A stretch of 64,000 bases of DNA from Taxillus chinensis (taxonomy: Eukaryota > Streptophyta > Magnoliopsida > Santalales > Loranthaceae): assembly GCA_023512835.1 (NCBI GenBank), contig CM042084.1, positions 51,796,531-51,860,530 of the forward strand, read 5' to 3'. The notes below the pieces were generated by a model. The model saw only the letters and a list, made by a program, of their open reading frames with translations. It did not search any database and was not told the origin of the DNA. The translations under genes were made by a program, and so were the position numbers. Shown piece by piece: positions 1-9,600 of this stretch; positions within the stretch are counted from its first letter, which is position 1; every line of letters starts with the position of its first letter.

Positions 1-707
1 GTCTTCCTTTATTGTCCTGGTACAGTAATCATGTTCTTTCCTATGATTGTTATTGTTTTTGTCATGATTATGGAGTAGTCTTGTTAGTCTAGGGGAGCAA
101 TGTAGCCCCCAATAAATTGTAGTCAGTTTGGTTATGGTTGTGCAATAAAATAGAATTCAGTTCTTGTTTAATTCACTTGTATAAAAGCAAATGCCTGATT
201 TATGCATGATTAGGTAATCTTAGCCCTTGTCTAGGGTGGAACACTAGTGAATTAGATTTAATATTGCATGATGGACCAAGTCCTGCAACTATTAGATTGT
301 TTATCTACCTTGATCACTTTTATTCACATGGACCAAATGGGATAAAAGCCTTAAATCTATCTTAGCATGGACCAAATGTAAGATAGGTAGGAGATAATCA
401 ACATGAACTTGAACTAGAACATAAATCAAGAACAAGAGCCATAACCTGATTAGTACAATCGATTGGGTGGTAAACATTGTGACCCTAGATGTCTATACCA
501 ACCGCTTGCCAACATTCTAATTTAATATCTTTTTTGTTCAAAATATTTGCACAACAAACATCAATTGTCCAGACATAAAATCAACTTGTTAGCTTAGTGC
601 TTGCTGCTTAACAAAGATTAGCTACCTCCCTGTGGGTTCGACAACCGGAGTCTTAATACTCCATTTTATTACTTGACCAGTGCACTTGCTGCAAAAACCT
701 TCAGACA
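1..707 (+). repeat. Athila-type LTR, R-U5 portion (cut by window edge)
   Basis: This segment shares signature blocks with the complete Athila LTRs elsewhere in the window: the phrase around AGGGGAGCAATGTAGCCCCC (about 92-111), the 'gaccctagatg' block (481-491) and CCCTGTGGGTTCGAC (about 629-643) come in the same order as at 3225-3780 and 40270-40840. It is clearly more diverged than those copies. The right end is placed at CAGACA (707) because no TGGCGC-type primer site follows, so this is a solo LTR or a 3' LTR rather than a 5' LTR. The left end lies outside the window, so no target duplication can be tested. No coding potential is seen. Confidence 0.6.
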
Positions 708-970
708 TAATTTACGTGGGTCAGGGTCCAATTCACGTGCAAGTGTAATTGTCTTCTAAATGATGCAAGGAGGCTAGGGGTGAAGTTTGAGAGCATTTGG
801 AGTCCATATGGAGGTGCACGTGAATTGGGAATTCACGTGCAAATTGGCGTGCAGCCATATTTTTGCATGGTTCCCTTGGTTTTGTCATTCTAAGGAACTT
901 TCTCCAAAGGACTATGTTGAAATTCGAGTATTTTGGCCTATATGGGTGCGGAAAGGTGGTAACTTGTGTG

Positions 971-1050
971 ATCAAAACTACGTCGTTTTGATCCTGAGAT
1001 TCACTTAATCAAAACTACGTCGTTTTGATGTTGTGTTGTCTATATAAGGA
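971..1050 (+). promoter_or_regulatory. LTR-X core promoter: two palindromes plus TATA box
   Basis: Two copies of the palindrome with core CAAAACTACGTCGTTTTG lie at 971-992 and 1008-1029, followed 12 bp later by TATATAAGG at 1041. A polymerase II start would be expected roughly 30 bp downstream, near 1070. The palindrome-then-TATA arrangement is repeated in the Tekay-1 and Athila LTRs of this window. That it is promoter sequence is inference from position and composition. Confidence 0.6.
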
Positions 1051-1233
1051 GGAGGAGTCCCTCTGTTTTAGGTTTAGGGTTTGTTGCTTCACCGGCCGTC
1101 GCAGAGAGAGAGAGAGGGAAGGAGAGCTCCTGGTTCTTTGCGGGCGTCTTGCGTGGGTGGTCGGTGACTCGTGGGTGGACGGCGTTCGGCTTGGGGATCG
1201 GACCGTTCTTTGTGTTGTTGCGTTTTCCTTGAG

Positions 1234-1941
1234 GTAGGGGTTCTGTTCTTCCTAAGTCCTTCTCTGTCCTAGGGTTCCAGGGCAGATTTCTGGTTATAAC
1301 GTTATATATAAATATGTAATCCATATAGGTGTGATCTCCTATATGGATGTTGGCCTTCAGTGGCATGTTGGTGTGATTCTGTGGATTTCATGCTATGTGT
1401 TCGATGAAATGCCTGTGTGAATATAGCTGTATGTATATGCCCATTACGTGTTTGATAATATGCCTGTGTGGCTGGACTTGTGATTTAGTGTATGTATGTA
1501 CGCTGGGTGTGTGTTCTGTTGCCTGAATGGCTTGGGTTTGTGCACTTGTGAGCGGGTGCACACCAAGTGTTTGGTTTTATGTTTGTGTGACCGTGGTGTA
1601 AGTTGTGTGCCTGATGTGGTATCTCGGCCCTGAAGAGGCGGTTAAACTACTTTGCCTAAGAGGCGGTTAAACCGATGGCCTGAAGAGGCGGTTAAATCAC
1701 TTGGCCTGAAGAGGCGGTTAAATAACTTGGCCTGAAGAGGCGGTTAAATCACTTGTGTTTTGTGTGGTGGATAATTGTGACTACTGGGTGGTTTGTTATT
1801 GTTTGTTGAGATTGTTGTAACACGTCACTACACCTGTGCACATGCATGTAGCCGCTAGGAGCATGGGAAGGGTTGGGGAGACTTGATCCCTATTGAGCTG
1901 TGGTTGCTCACCCCTCCTACCGTGTTTTGCTTGTTTTCCAG
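1234..1941 (+). other. Candidate intron inside LTR-X
   Basis: A donor-like GAG|GTAGGGG lies at 1234 and an acceptor-like pyrimidine tract ending TTTTCCAG|GG at 1941. A branch-point-like CTCAC (GCTCACC) lies about 33 nt upstream of the AG. The implied 708-nt intron would be removed from the transcript leader. The same three signals occur in order in the Tekay-1 LTR (35069-36485) and the Tekay-2 LTR (9601-10870). This is a prediction from sequence only. Confidence 0.45.
1627..1755 (+). repeat. Tandem repeat, about 27-bp unit, five copies
   Basis: Five imperfect head-to-tail units share the core GAAGAGGCGGTTAAA followed by a variable TCACTTGGCCT-like spacer. The second unit reads CTAAGAGG instead of CTGAAGAGG. 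The array lies wholly inside the candidate intron of LTR-X. Such minisatellites are common in plant LTRs and usually vary between copies. Confidence 0.85.
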
Positions 1942-2237
1942 GGACTTACAGGGCGTTAGGTGGATGCACCAAGGTGGAAGACCTTAACCATTTTACTCTC
2001 TTCCATTTATGTTGTTTTCTTTTATGGGAACTGATGTAACCCCAGGTGGGGATGGGATTGGAAAGAATTCAGTGTAATAAACTGGTTTGGATTATTTTTA
2101 TGAATATTTCTTTCTTGAATGTGTTGTGGATGTTTGAAATGTAAAACTCTTGGTTTGTATCCTAACCCCTTTGCCCTCCATGTGGGTAAAAGGGGAGTCA
2201 CGTGCCGGTTTCCTCGGGTTGGAAATCCGGGCGTGAC

Positions 2238-4769
2238 GGGGCGTATGCGGTAGCTCCCCACGGACCAAGTAATGGGACCCAGTTATATGGCCCACAGCTA
2301 TAAATTATGTTGACTTTGGGCATCCATGGAGCATTCCATACAATTTGATTATCAGTTAAGGTTTGCAGCTCGTTGATCCAATCCTCCTCTGTTTCAGGTA
2401 ACTCCCTGATAACGTGCATTTTATGCCGTTATTCTAGTGTTTATTTAAGGAGTTTAAGAGCATGATTAGAGCCTTATTACATTATATTTCACATATATCT
2501 GCTCTAACCCTAAGGAAGATGCTATTTGCAAATACATGTGTTTTTAAGATGTTTTGGTAGGTTTTGGAGATCACTTTGGACCATGTATATGGCCTCAAAC
2601 CAATTGGCGTGCAGAACAAACATTTCTCAGCATGATATCCTCTATCTCCCACAGAAGTTTCAGAGCAATCGAACGTGAACGCCAATTGGACTGAAATGGC
2701 ATGCAAGCATATTTTTGCTTATCTGCCCTCCACAAGATGCAAGGAAGCTTGGGGAAGAATTACTGCTAATTTGGAGCTGCACGCCAATTGGGCATATGAC
2801 GTTCAAATTGACGTGCAACCATATTTTTGCACCGATCCAGTTGTTTTTCTATGCTGATCATTCTTTCCTAAAGGGCCTTGTCTATATTGTGCTTGGATTG
2901 AGAGATTTTAAAGTTTGTAGTGTCATTTATCAAAACTACGTTGTTTTGATAGATGGGCTAGGGTACACTTTATAACACACATCAAGGCCCATCCATTCTC
3001 TGTAAATAGAGGTTCTACACGTCCAAAGGAAGAGGGCAACACATTCTACACGTTTTTGAAGAGAGAGAGACGTTTTGGAGGCTGTTCCTGACCTAGGAGA
3101 GCAGCCGTCGCGAATTTTGGAAACTTGGGTTGAAGCTTTGCTGTGCGCGTGGATAAGAAGAAGATGTTGAGCTTTTCTGCTTTGTGTTTGCTCGTAATCA
3201 TGCATGAGTAGTCTCTTTATCTAGGGGAGCAATGTAGCCCCCTAAGTTGTTAAACTGATTGATTGAATTTTGAGTTTGTTTAATTGAGATTGCATGTTTT
3301 ATGGATCTGTTCTTATCTTTTAATATCTGGGCTGTACACCTGGGTTTTCTTAGCCTTAGTCTGAGGCTGATCTTTGATTCATAACATGTTTATGATTGGT
3401 GTGACCATTATCCTGTCATGGGTATGATAATTAGGCTTTGCATGTTGATGTCATGATTATCCACTTAGAAGGGCTGGCAATGACCAATTGCAGTACCTTG
3501 GCTTAGTTATAGCATGTTATCAATTAAATAATCTCAAGAACCTTAAAATCAGTAGAAATAACATAGGGAGGTGAAGTTGTGACCCTAGATGCCTTTAATC
3601 CTTGAATCTTAATCCTAAAATCAATTTGTTTTCTTTGTTTATTCAGAAAACCAAATAAAAATTAGATCTTTAGTTATAAAAAAAAAACTTTTTGCCAAGA
3701 CATTTTATAGGGCAAGAGTAATTGGGTGTTTTAATTTAAGAACTAGAAAACTAGGCTAATCCCTGTGGGTTCGACCCCTTGCTTGCTGCTATTCTTTTAG
3801 TGCAAACTTAGGGAATTTATTATCTTGAAGAGAGATTTAACGACATTAGCTAGCTCTTTTAGAGAGGCTAAAAATCTGTCTGTCACTCCCATTCCTGTAG
3901 AATGAATTTGGGTAATGCACTATGTGGAAATGCCACCACTTCTTCGAGTTGGGCGTCTTTGATAGGGAAGTGGCTTTTCAACCATGCGCAGAGGAGTGGA
4001 AGGCATCCTTTGAAATGACCCTGACCCGAAATTCGTACCTGTGATAATGATCTGATTATCTCAGCAAGGATTGCAGGAACTGGATCGGCCCCTCCTAATG
4101 TTTGCATCACAAGTTCGCATACAAATCCGTCAATGTAACCCAAGAACTTGGGAAATACAATTAATCCATACATGGCTAGTGTGAATAAAGAGTAGAGTTC
4201 TATACCCGATGCTCGAGATATTTTGTCTCGGATCACGGGCCATGGGATGACCTTGAGTCCACCCTGCGGTGCACGATCCTGGGCTACCTCGTCTTCTGTC
4301 ATTCCCAAGAACCTGTGATAGGGTCTGCAGGGCAGGAAACTTGTATGGTTGGTAGAAAGACTTCCGAGCCTCCGTTGATTGGTCGTCCCAAGAGGGCTTG
4401 ATATTCCTCCACAGTAGGAGTCAAATCCTGTTCGTTGAAAGCGAAGCACCTCCGCCTTGGATCCCAGAAATATGCTACCGCCTTTAACATAGGCTCGTCG
4501 ATAGGTACTCACGTTAGATGTAACAAGTCCCCGTATTTTTTTAATGTAGGCAGCCTGTATGTGGAAAGGCCATCGTGCCCATATATCGTCAAGTTCCTCT
4601 CGGTGGGCTGTTTGGACACGCATCCCGGACTTCGGGGGCAGTATGGTTTGCTCGGCACTTTCTCCTGAAAAGTCTCCAAAGTGTTGTTGAATTGTCAAGT
4701 CGCATGTGCGACCTCTGTCATGTCTTCCTTGTCTTCACAATTAGCTAGGAGATGATCAAAGCTTGCCAT
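2238..4769 (-). pseudogene. DUF7745-like ORF, second copy: frameshifted, split by a solo LTR and truncated
   Basis: The start at 4769 (MASFDHLL) matches the MASFGNLL start of the intact neighbour. Homology runs through FWDPRRRCFAFNEQDLTP, a VIPW block, LAMYGLIVFPKFLGYIDG, GADPVPAILAEIIRSLS and CLPLLCAWLKSHF. It resumes across the solo LTR as WNAPWMPKVNIIYSCGPYNW and VPLLGPWGATAYAP. Reading frame changes near 4710, 4500 and 4310. Removing the solo LTR and one CTCCC repeat rejoins the frame exactly. At 2238 the gene is cut by LTR-X, losing about 100 C-terminal residues compared with the neighbour. Identity to the neighbour is partial, so the duplication is not recent. Confidence 0.75.
2407..3885 (+). 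mobile_element. Athila-type solo LTR with 5-bp target duplication
   Basis: The LTR begins TGATAACGTGCATTTTATG and ends AAAATCTGTCTGTCA. It is flanked on both sides by CTCCC (2402-2406 and 3886-3890). It is close to the two LTRs of Athila-1 in sequence and length (1,479 bp). It contains the palindrome with one mismatch at 2929-2950, upstream of a degenerate TATA region (about 3000). No internal domain remains, as expected after LTR-LTR recombination. It splits the minus-strand DUF7745-like pseudogene. Confidence 0.93.
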
Positions 4770-4939
4770 GCTTCTTATAATGAATGTTAAGGCTTATGCA
4801 TATGAGATAGGAAACAGACAAGAACAGATTTTATTGATGTAAATAGGACAAAGCCGCTTATGGGTACAAGCTATTCAAATGTAGATGCAGCTACATGATG
4901 CAAGACAAGATTTGGGTTCCTTTAGAGAGGCGATCCCGC
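4770..4939. other. Spacer between the two DUF7745-like ORFs
   Basis: This 170-bp segment separates the stop of the intact ORF from the start of the degenerate one. It resembles the sequence upstream of the first ORF in having ATG-rich 'ttatatg/gcatat' text before MASF. That would fit duplication of the ORF together with its leader. No coding sequence or terminator signal is evident. Confidence 0.4.
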
Positions 4940-6325
4940 TTAATGCCTTCCTTTCCTTGATGAGCTTGATGCATTACTAGGCTTTCTTTTCCCAGATTCA
5001 CGCATTGTCATTATCTTCTTGGTCGGAAGAGTACCGACAAGTTCTTTCTGTTGTAGGAGGTGTTCCGCTTCTAGTTTCTCTCGCCAAGAAACATAGGACG
5101 GGACAATGTCGGGGTAATAGGGGAGGAAGCCGATCTTCCTAGGCTGTAACGCAGCGTTGAACATCCGATCGGTGACTGATTCAGCCCTTCTTATGCCATG
5201 GTTAATATCACATCTTTCCATTCCGTAGAGAACTGGGACAATTTGGTTATTTCCCAGCTGCCTTGCCACTTGAAGAGGGGCGTAGGCAGTCCCACCCCAT
5301 GGTCCAAGGAGTGGGACCCAGTTGTACCTTCCAGCCATATAGGTCATATGTTTTCTTGGCATCCAGGGTGCCATCCAGACAACATTTGCCTCACTCAGGC
5401 AATTCAGCAGCCTTCTCCATCCGTTGAGATTACTGGGTAAGAGCCACAAGCTTCTTAGAATGTCTAGTATGACGGTAGGGGGCCATGAGTAAACAGCCCT
5501 GAATCGCGGGGTAACATAGTGGAGATGGCTTTTGAGCCATGTACACAAGAGAGGGAGGCACCCCATGAAGCGACCACCTCCTGTAGTCCGGATAAATGAT
5601 AGAGATCTGATGGTTTCGGCGAGTATGGCTAGAATAGGGTCAGCGCCACCGGTCACTTGTGCCACTAGCTCGAAAACGGTCCCGTCAATGTAACCAGTCA
5701 CCCGTGGAAAGACCACCAACCCGTAAATAGCAAGGGTGATGAGCGAATGGGCCTTATCCTCGTTTGCACCTTTCAGTTGGCCTCTGACAAACTCCCATGG
5801 AATGATTTCTTTGCCATCTACTTTGATCACAGGGTCGATGATCTTTTTGTCTTTGCCCAAGCATTTGAAACCCATGAAATGTGCTAACCCCCGTCTGCAA
5901 GACTTCTGTGGGTTGGGTTGGAAAACAATGTCGTCTTCTTCAAAGGGGATGCGGAGGATTCTTTGATATTCCTCCAAAGTTGGCACCAGGTCGATGTCAT
6001 TAAAGGTGAAGCACCTCCGTCTCGGGTCCCAGAAGTGGATCGCTGCTTTGATCATATTCTCATCAACAGGAAGTTGTGACAGGAGCAGGAGATCACCAAA
6101 CTGTTGGGTATAAGCTATTTGTCTCACGCTAGGCCATTCACTCCATGTGGCTCGGAGGTCTTTGGGGAGTTCGACCCGAGTGTCCATGATGATTTGATCG
6201 GCCATAGGGTACGTCTTGGGTGAGAAGTCTCCTAATTGTCGCTGGATCTGAATGGAGGCGTGCTCCACTTCTTCCACGTCTTCAGGGTCTCTGGCGCCCC
6301 TCAAAAGGTTCCCAAAACTTGCCAT
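4940..6325 (-). CDS. DUF7745-like protein, Tat/Ogre-type extra ORF (ORF1)
   Basis: An open frame of 461 residues starts at MASFGNLLRG (6325); the frame extends 15 codons upstream, but MASF is shared with the second copy. Recognisable blocks in order: FWDPRRRCFTFNDIDLVPTL (about 110-130), IIPWEFVRGQL (about 190), LAIYGLVVFPRVTGYIDG (about 215-232), GADPILAILAETIRSLSF (about 245), GRFMGCLPLLCTWLKSHL (about 268), VVWMAPWMP (about 330) and YNWVPLLGPWGGTAYAPL (about 348). This pattern is what I know as DUF7745, abundant and of unknown function in eudicot genomes. The tail is basic and Ser/Arg-rich (KRKPSNASSSSRKGRH). It lies just inside the element's primer site, so I read it as the Ogre/Tat ORF1. 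No catalytic motif or membrane segment is obvious. Confidence 0.75.
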   Translation of the reverse strand: MASFGNLLRGARDPEDVEEVEHASIQIQRQLGDFSPKTYPMADQIIMDTRVELPKDLRATWSEWPSVRQIAYTQQFGDLLLLSQLPVDENMIKAAIHFWDPRRRCFTFNDIDLVPTLEEYQRILRIPFEEDDIVFQPNPQKSCRRGLAHFMGFKCLGKDKKIIDPVIKVDGKEIIPWEFVRGQLKGANEDKAHSLITLAIYGLVVFPRVTGYIDGTVFELVAQVTGGADPILAILAETIRSLSFIRTTGGGRFMGCLPLLCTWLKSHLHYVTPRFRAVYSWPPTVILDILRSLWLLPSNLNGWRRLLNCLSEANVVWMAPWMPRKHMTYMAGRYNWVPLLGPWGGTAYAPLQVARQLGNNQIVPVLYGMERCDINHGIRRAESVTDRMFNAALQPRKIGFLPYYPDIVPSYVSWREKLEAEHLLQQKELVGTLPTKKIMTMRESGKRKPSNASSSSRKGRH

Positions 6326-6829
6326 ATTCCTTATATGTATGCATGGGATGTCGTGATATGCGTCAAGCAAAATGAGTGCGGGTTAGAGTGAATCAAGGCA
6401 AAATGTGGTAAAAACATAGTAGTCGGCAAACAAAGTGCGAGTAATGTCACACCAATGTTAAAGCATACACATGAAGGTCAAAACCCCTGATGGGCATCTA
6501 CACATACGCCTATCTTATTCGTTGGTTCCCAAACTATCTCATGGGAGAAGCTCCGTACCTCTAGAGGCATTAATGGAGGGGCCCCTCAAAAAGGACCCCG
6601 CTTGGGTGAGGAGTTCAGGTACCTTGCATGAGATAGAACCCACGGGGCATCCTTATTAAGCCTCGCTAATCCTAGGGAAGCAATAGAAAACCCGGCTATA
6701 GGGTTAGAGGGAGAGAGAAATGCATGTATGCGCAAACAATGCAGTTTATACAAAAATGAAGAAGACAAAAAGGGAAATAAACAAGCAAGCACTCCAAAAA
6801 CAAAAGGCCATGGCTAGACTCTCTCAATT
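6326..6829 (-). other. Untranslated leader between primer site and ORF1
   Basis: About 500 bp lie between the primer binding site and the MASF start. The segment carries several short upstream ATGs on the minus strand but no conserved coding frame. A splice or packaging signal may lie here, but I cannot identify one. Short frames on either strand look like chance. Confidence 0.4.
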
Positions 6830-6847
6830 TCTCCAGCAGAGTCGCCA
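6830..6847 (-). promoter_or_regulatory. Primer binding site, tRNA-Arg type
   Basis: On the minus strand the 18 bases read TGGCGACTCTGCTGGAGA, two bases inside the LTR end. This matches the tRNA-Arg primer site typical of Ogre/Tat elements (TGGCGACTCTGCTGGGGA) with one mismatch. It fixes the element's direction and marks the LTR at 6850-9383 as the 5' LTR. Confidence 0.8.
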
Positions 6848-7814
6848 TCTGTCATCACCCGGTGTCGTCCGGGCTCGTGACTGGCTTGAGATTACTCCTT
6901 TGGATGGAGATTTGGTCATTGAGCCATCATTGCCATAGCTCACACAAAACCAAAAAGAGAGATAGAAGAAACAGAGTCGCCACCAAACAAAGATGAAGGT
7001 GTGTTTGGCCACCTAGTAGGGTCTATGGTTCCAGAGAAAAGGTTCGGGAGTCGGTTACGTGTGGGGAAGGAAGAATAGGCTCTTGCAGCCCCACAACGCC
7101 CAAAATTGGTACCTAGTCTTTGTCTATGGGTGCTTGCTTATTTTAATTTCCCTTTCTTTCCTTTTATCTCATTGTAAAAACTGTGGTTGGTTTATTTAGA
7201 AAAAGAATGTTATTCTTTTGTTTTATCGAGGAAAACAGAAAGAAAGCCCGTATCATGAAGAGCACAGCATGGAGCTCAGATTCATTACCACAGTTGATGT
7301 TGTCCAGGTAGTGAAGATATAAACAATAGGACTTAATCTCACAGCCACAAAAGCTTGGGTTTGTTTGAAAAGAATTTGGGATTTTGCCTTAAAAAACGAT
7401 AAAATAGGGTCTGATGTCGTGAAGAGCATACTGTGAAGCTCAGATTCACTACCGAACTCAATGTTGGCCAAGTGGCGAGGATGTGAGCGTAAAAGCTCAA
7501 TCCCACGGCCACCGGGCCTTTGAAAACGTTTTGTAGTTTTGGATAAAAGAAGGTGAGATTGGTATGGCTTATGATGAAGAATGTAAGAGAAGAGGGGAAT
7601 AAAACCTGGAAATCGAGGTTGATGTTCCTGCTAGCTTTACTCCTCTATGAATGCTTGAGGAATGTGGAGTCAAAAATCCAACAAGGGTGGTGGAAGACGT
7701 CTTCTTCAGCTCTAGCCAGTAAAGTCTACCGAATTCTTGAATTTCTCTCAAATTCTTTACGTTTCACAACCTTTTTCTTCCCCAAAAAATGGGCCCTCTC
7801 TCATGAATGGGTAA

Positions 7815-7835
7815 TGTCTCCCTTTTATAGAGTTT
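7815..7835 (-). promoter_or_regulatory. TATA box of the Ogre-type LTR
   Basis: CTATAAAAGGGAG on the minus strand (7830-7818) is a good plant TATA consensus. It sits between the repeat-rich U3 and the R-U5 part of the LTR, pointing toward the primer site. Confidence 0.65.
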
Positions 7836-8059
7836 TGAGAGGGAACAACCGCCCACCTGGGTACTTGGTGAATTAAATGATGTGTTCTTTGGAGTTCCCA
7901 TGCGTTGACAACAAGTTTCAAGAACGACATATGCATTTACGAGGTTGAAACGAGCTCCCAGGTATTAAACACGTGTTTCAACCGTTTAAAAAATCAATTC
8001 CATAGAGTTTGCTTTACTGTGCACTTAAAAGAAAGGCGAAAACAACGTCATTTGGAGTT

Positions 8060-9150
8060 TTTTAGCCGAAGCCTGTAAGGTCGAAGGTCGCGTGGCTGCC
8101 TCGCGGGGTCGAAGGTCGTGTGGCTGCCTCGCGGGGTCGAAGGTCGCCGCTGGGGGCTGCTTCAAAGGTTGCAAGGTCGAAGGCTGAGAGCTGCTTCGAA
8201 AGATCGGAGGTTGCAGGTGAGGGTTGCTTCGAAGGGTCGAAGGCTGTAGGGTGCTTCGAAGATCGAAGGCTGTTGCTAAAGATGGCTTCGAAGGATTGAA
8301 GGTCGTTGAAGGTTGCCTTGAAGGGTTGAAGACTGTTGCCTGCCTCGAAGGGTCAAAGGTCGTAGGCTGTCTCGAAGGGTTGAAGATCGAAGGGCGCTTC
8401 GAGGGTCGAAGGGCGCTTCGAGGGTCGAAGGCTATAGGTGCCTTGCAGGGTCGAAGACTGTAGGCTGTCTCGAAGGGTCGAAGGTCGTAGGCTGTCTCGA
8501 AGGATCGAAGGTTGAGACTACGAGACTACGGGGCTTCGGGTGTGAGTACTGCGAGTCTTCGAGGCTGACTGCTGCGAGTCTGTGATTGCGAGGCTTTGAC
8601 TACGAGGCTGACTGCGAGGATTCGAGACTGGGTGCTGCGGGTGCAGGCTGGGACTGCGAGCTTCGGGGCTGAGCTGGATTACGAGGCTTCGAGGCAAGGC
8701 TGCGGGTCTGTGCTACAGGGCTTTGAGGCAAGGCTGCGCTACAAGGCTGAGACTGCAAGCTTCGAGGCTGAGCTGGACTTCGGGGCTTCGAGGCAAGGCT
8801 GCGGGTCTGTGCTACAGGGCTTCGAGGCAAGGTTGCGTTACAAGGCTGAGACTGCGAGTCTGAGCTGCGAGGCTTCAAGGCTGACTGCGGGTCTGTGTCT
8901 GCGAGTCTTTGAGGCTGAGCTGGACTATGAGTCTACGAGGCTGGGAGCTTCGAGTCTCAGCTGCGAGGCTTCGAGGCTGACTGCGAGTCTGTGCTACAGG
9001 GCTTCGAGGCAGGGTTGGACTACGAGTCTACGAGGCTGGGAGCTTCAAGTCTTAGCTGCGAGGCTTCGAGTGAGTGCTGCGAGTGCAGGCTTGAATGTGA
9101 GTGCTGTGAGCGCAGGCTTGGACTATGAGTCTTCGAGGCAGCAGTCATAA
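8060..9150. repeat. GC-rich minisatellite in the Ogre LTR U3
   Basis: About 1.1 kb is made of short degenerate units. The first half (8060-8520) repeats GGTCGAAGGTCGTAGGCTG and TCTCGAAGGGTCGAAGG variants. The second half (8520-9150) repeats GCGAGGCTTCGAGGCTGA, GCTGCGGGTCTGTGCTACA and GACTACGAGTCTACGAGGC variants. Long spurious open frames (for example 8596-9150 +) result from the repeat having few stop codons. It lies upstream of the TATA box for minus-strand transcription, so it could act as an enhancer-like or methylation-dense region; that is inference. Confidence 0.85.
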
Positions 9151-9478
9151 ATTCGCCTGAACTGTTTCTGGGGCATTGACCGTCTTTCCGCACATTTGAC
9201 TTTCCATGCCTAAGACTTTTTTAGTCATAACTTTTTCGTTTCAAGTCGGATTTGGGCACGGTCAAGTGCGTTGGTTTTCAAATTTAGTCCTCTATCCTTT
9301 GGTGTTGACCTTGGGGCATTTTGAGATCTTTCATTTTTGGATTTCTTGGCTGTGATCTGGCCCGGTCAAAATGGGGTCCAACACTTATTATTATCATTGT
9401 TATTTATTATTATAATGAATTACTGTTATTATTAATATTGACTAATTATTAATTATTAATCTAATAATTAAAGGTTAG

Positions 9479-9487
9479 TATAAAAGG
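9479..9487 (+). promoter_or_regulatory. TATA box of Tekay-2 LTR
   Basis: TATAAAAGG follows a long AT-rich U3. The downstream sequence is a GC-richer transcribed leader (AACCTAGGGTAGAAACCC). The CTACGTCG palindrome of the other LTR families is absent here. Confidence 0.6.
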
Positions 9488-9600
9488 TGGAACCTAGGGT
9501 AGAAACCCTACGTCCCATTCGTTGTGCAGAGTTTGGTAGGGGAGAACAGTTGGTTTGAAGCTATCGCCGCGTTCAATCAATTCTTCGAGACTAAATTCAG

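Larger units (their letters stand above)
708..2237 (+). repeat. Tekay-like LTR ('LTR-X'), solo or 3' LTR, left end uncertain
   Basis: The right end reads GGGCGTGAC, like the Tekay-1 LTR ends at 36844 and 58418, and no Met primer site follows. It abuts the DUF7745-like pseudogene at the codons where homology to the intact copy stops. Inside are two copies of the CTACGTCG palindrome (971-992, 1008-1029), a TATA box (1041-1048), a GA-rich leader, a splice-donor-like site (1234), a tandem repeat (1627-1755) and a GCTCACCCCTCCT-to-CAG acceptor-like tract (about 1906-1941). These occur in the same order as in the Tekay-1 LTR. The left end is unclear because 708-870 also resembles Athila U3 sequence. 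Several short ORFs here are not credible. Confidence 0.55.
2238..6849 (-). mobile_element. Internal 5' region of a Tat/Ogre-type LTR retrotransposon
   Basis: Read on the minus strand, this is the sequence immediately after the 5' LTR (6850-9383): primer site (6847-6830), a leader of about 500 bp, then two tandem ORFs with DUF7745-like products. Ogre/Tat elements are known for an extra ORF between the primer site and gag, and these ORFs sit at that place. Gag and pol are not visible because the copy is cut by LTR-X at 2238. An Athila solo LTR at 2407-3885 is a later insertion. Confidence 0.6.
6850..9383 (-). repeat. 5' LTR of the Tat/Ogre-type element
   Basis: On the minus strand the LTR begins TGTTGGACCCCATTTTGACC and ends GGGTGATGACA, a 2,534-bp TG...CA unit next to a tRNA-Arg primer site. 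A minus-strand TATA box, CTATAAAAGG (7830-7821), separates a GC-rich repeat-filled U3 (7830-9383) from R-U5 (6850-7800). The block at about 6955-7130, with GAGTCGCCACCAAACAAA, GGTTCGGGAGTCGGTTAC and CACAACGCCC, recurs at 16937-17100, identifying a second LTR of the same family. Its outer end abuts the Tekay-2 LTR, not single-copy DNA. Confidence 0.8.

Noticed and set aside
1025..1366. Short frames on both strands after the LTR-X TATA box
   Set aside because: Low-complexity GA-rich leader; differs from the corresponding Tekay-1 leader with no conserved peptide.
2675..2857. Frames repeated in all Athila LTRs (also 39717, 51535)
   Set aside because: Copies of the same U3 sequence; no start context or domain, and the solo LTR in the hAT element does not keep the frame.
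8596..9150. 184-codon open frame (+)
   Set aside because: It is a translation of the GC-rich minisatellite in the Ogre LTR. Its residues simply repeat, and the opposite strand is also open.
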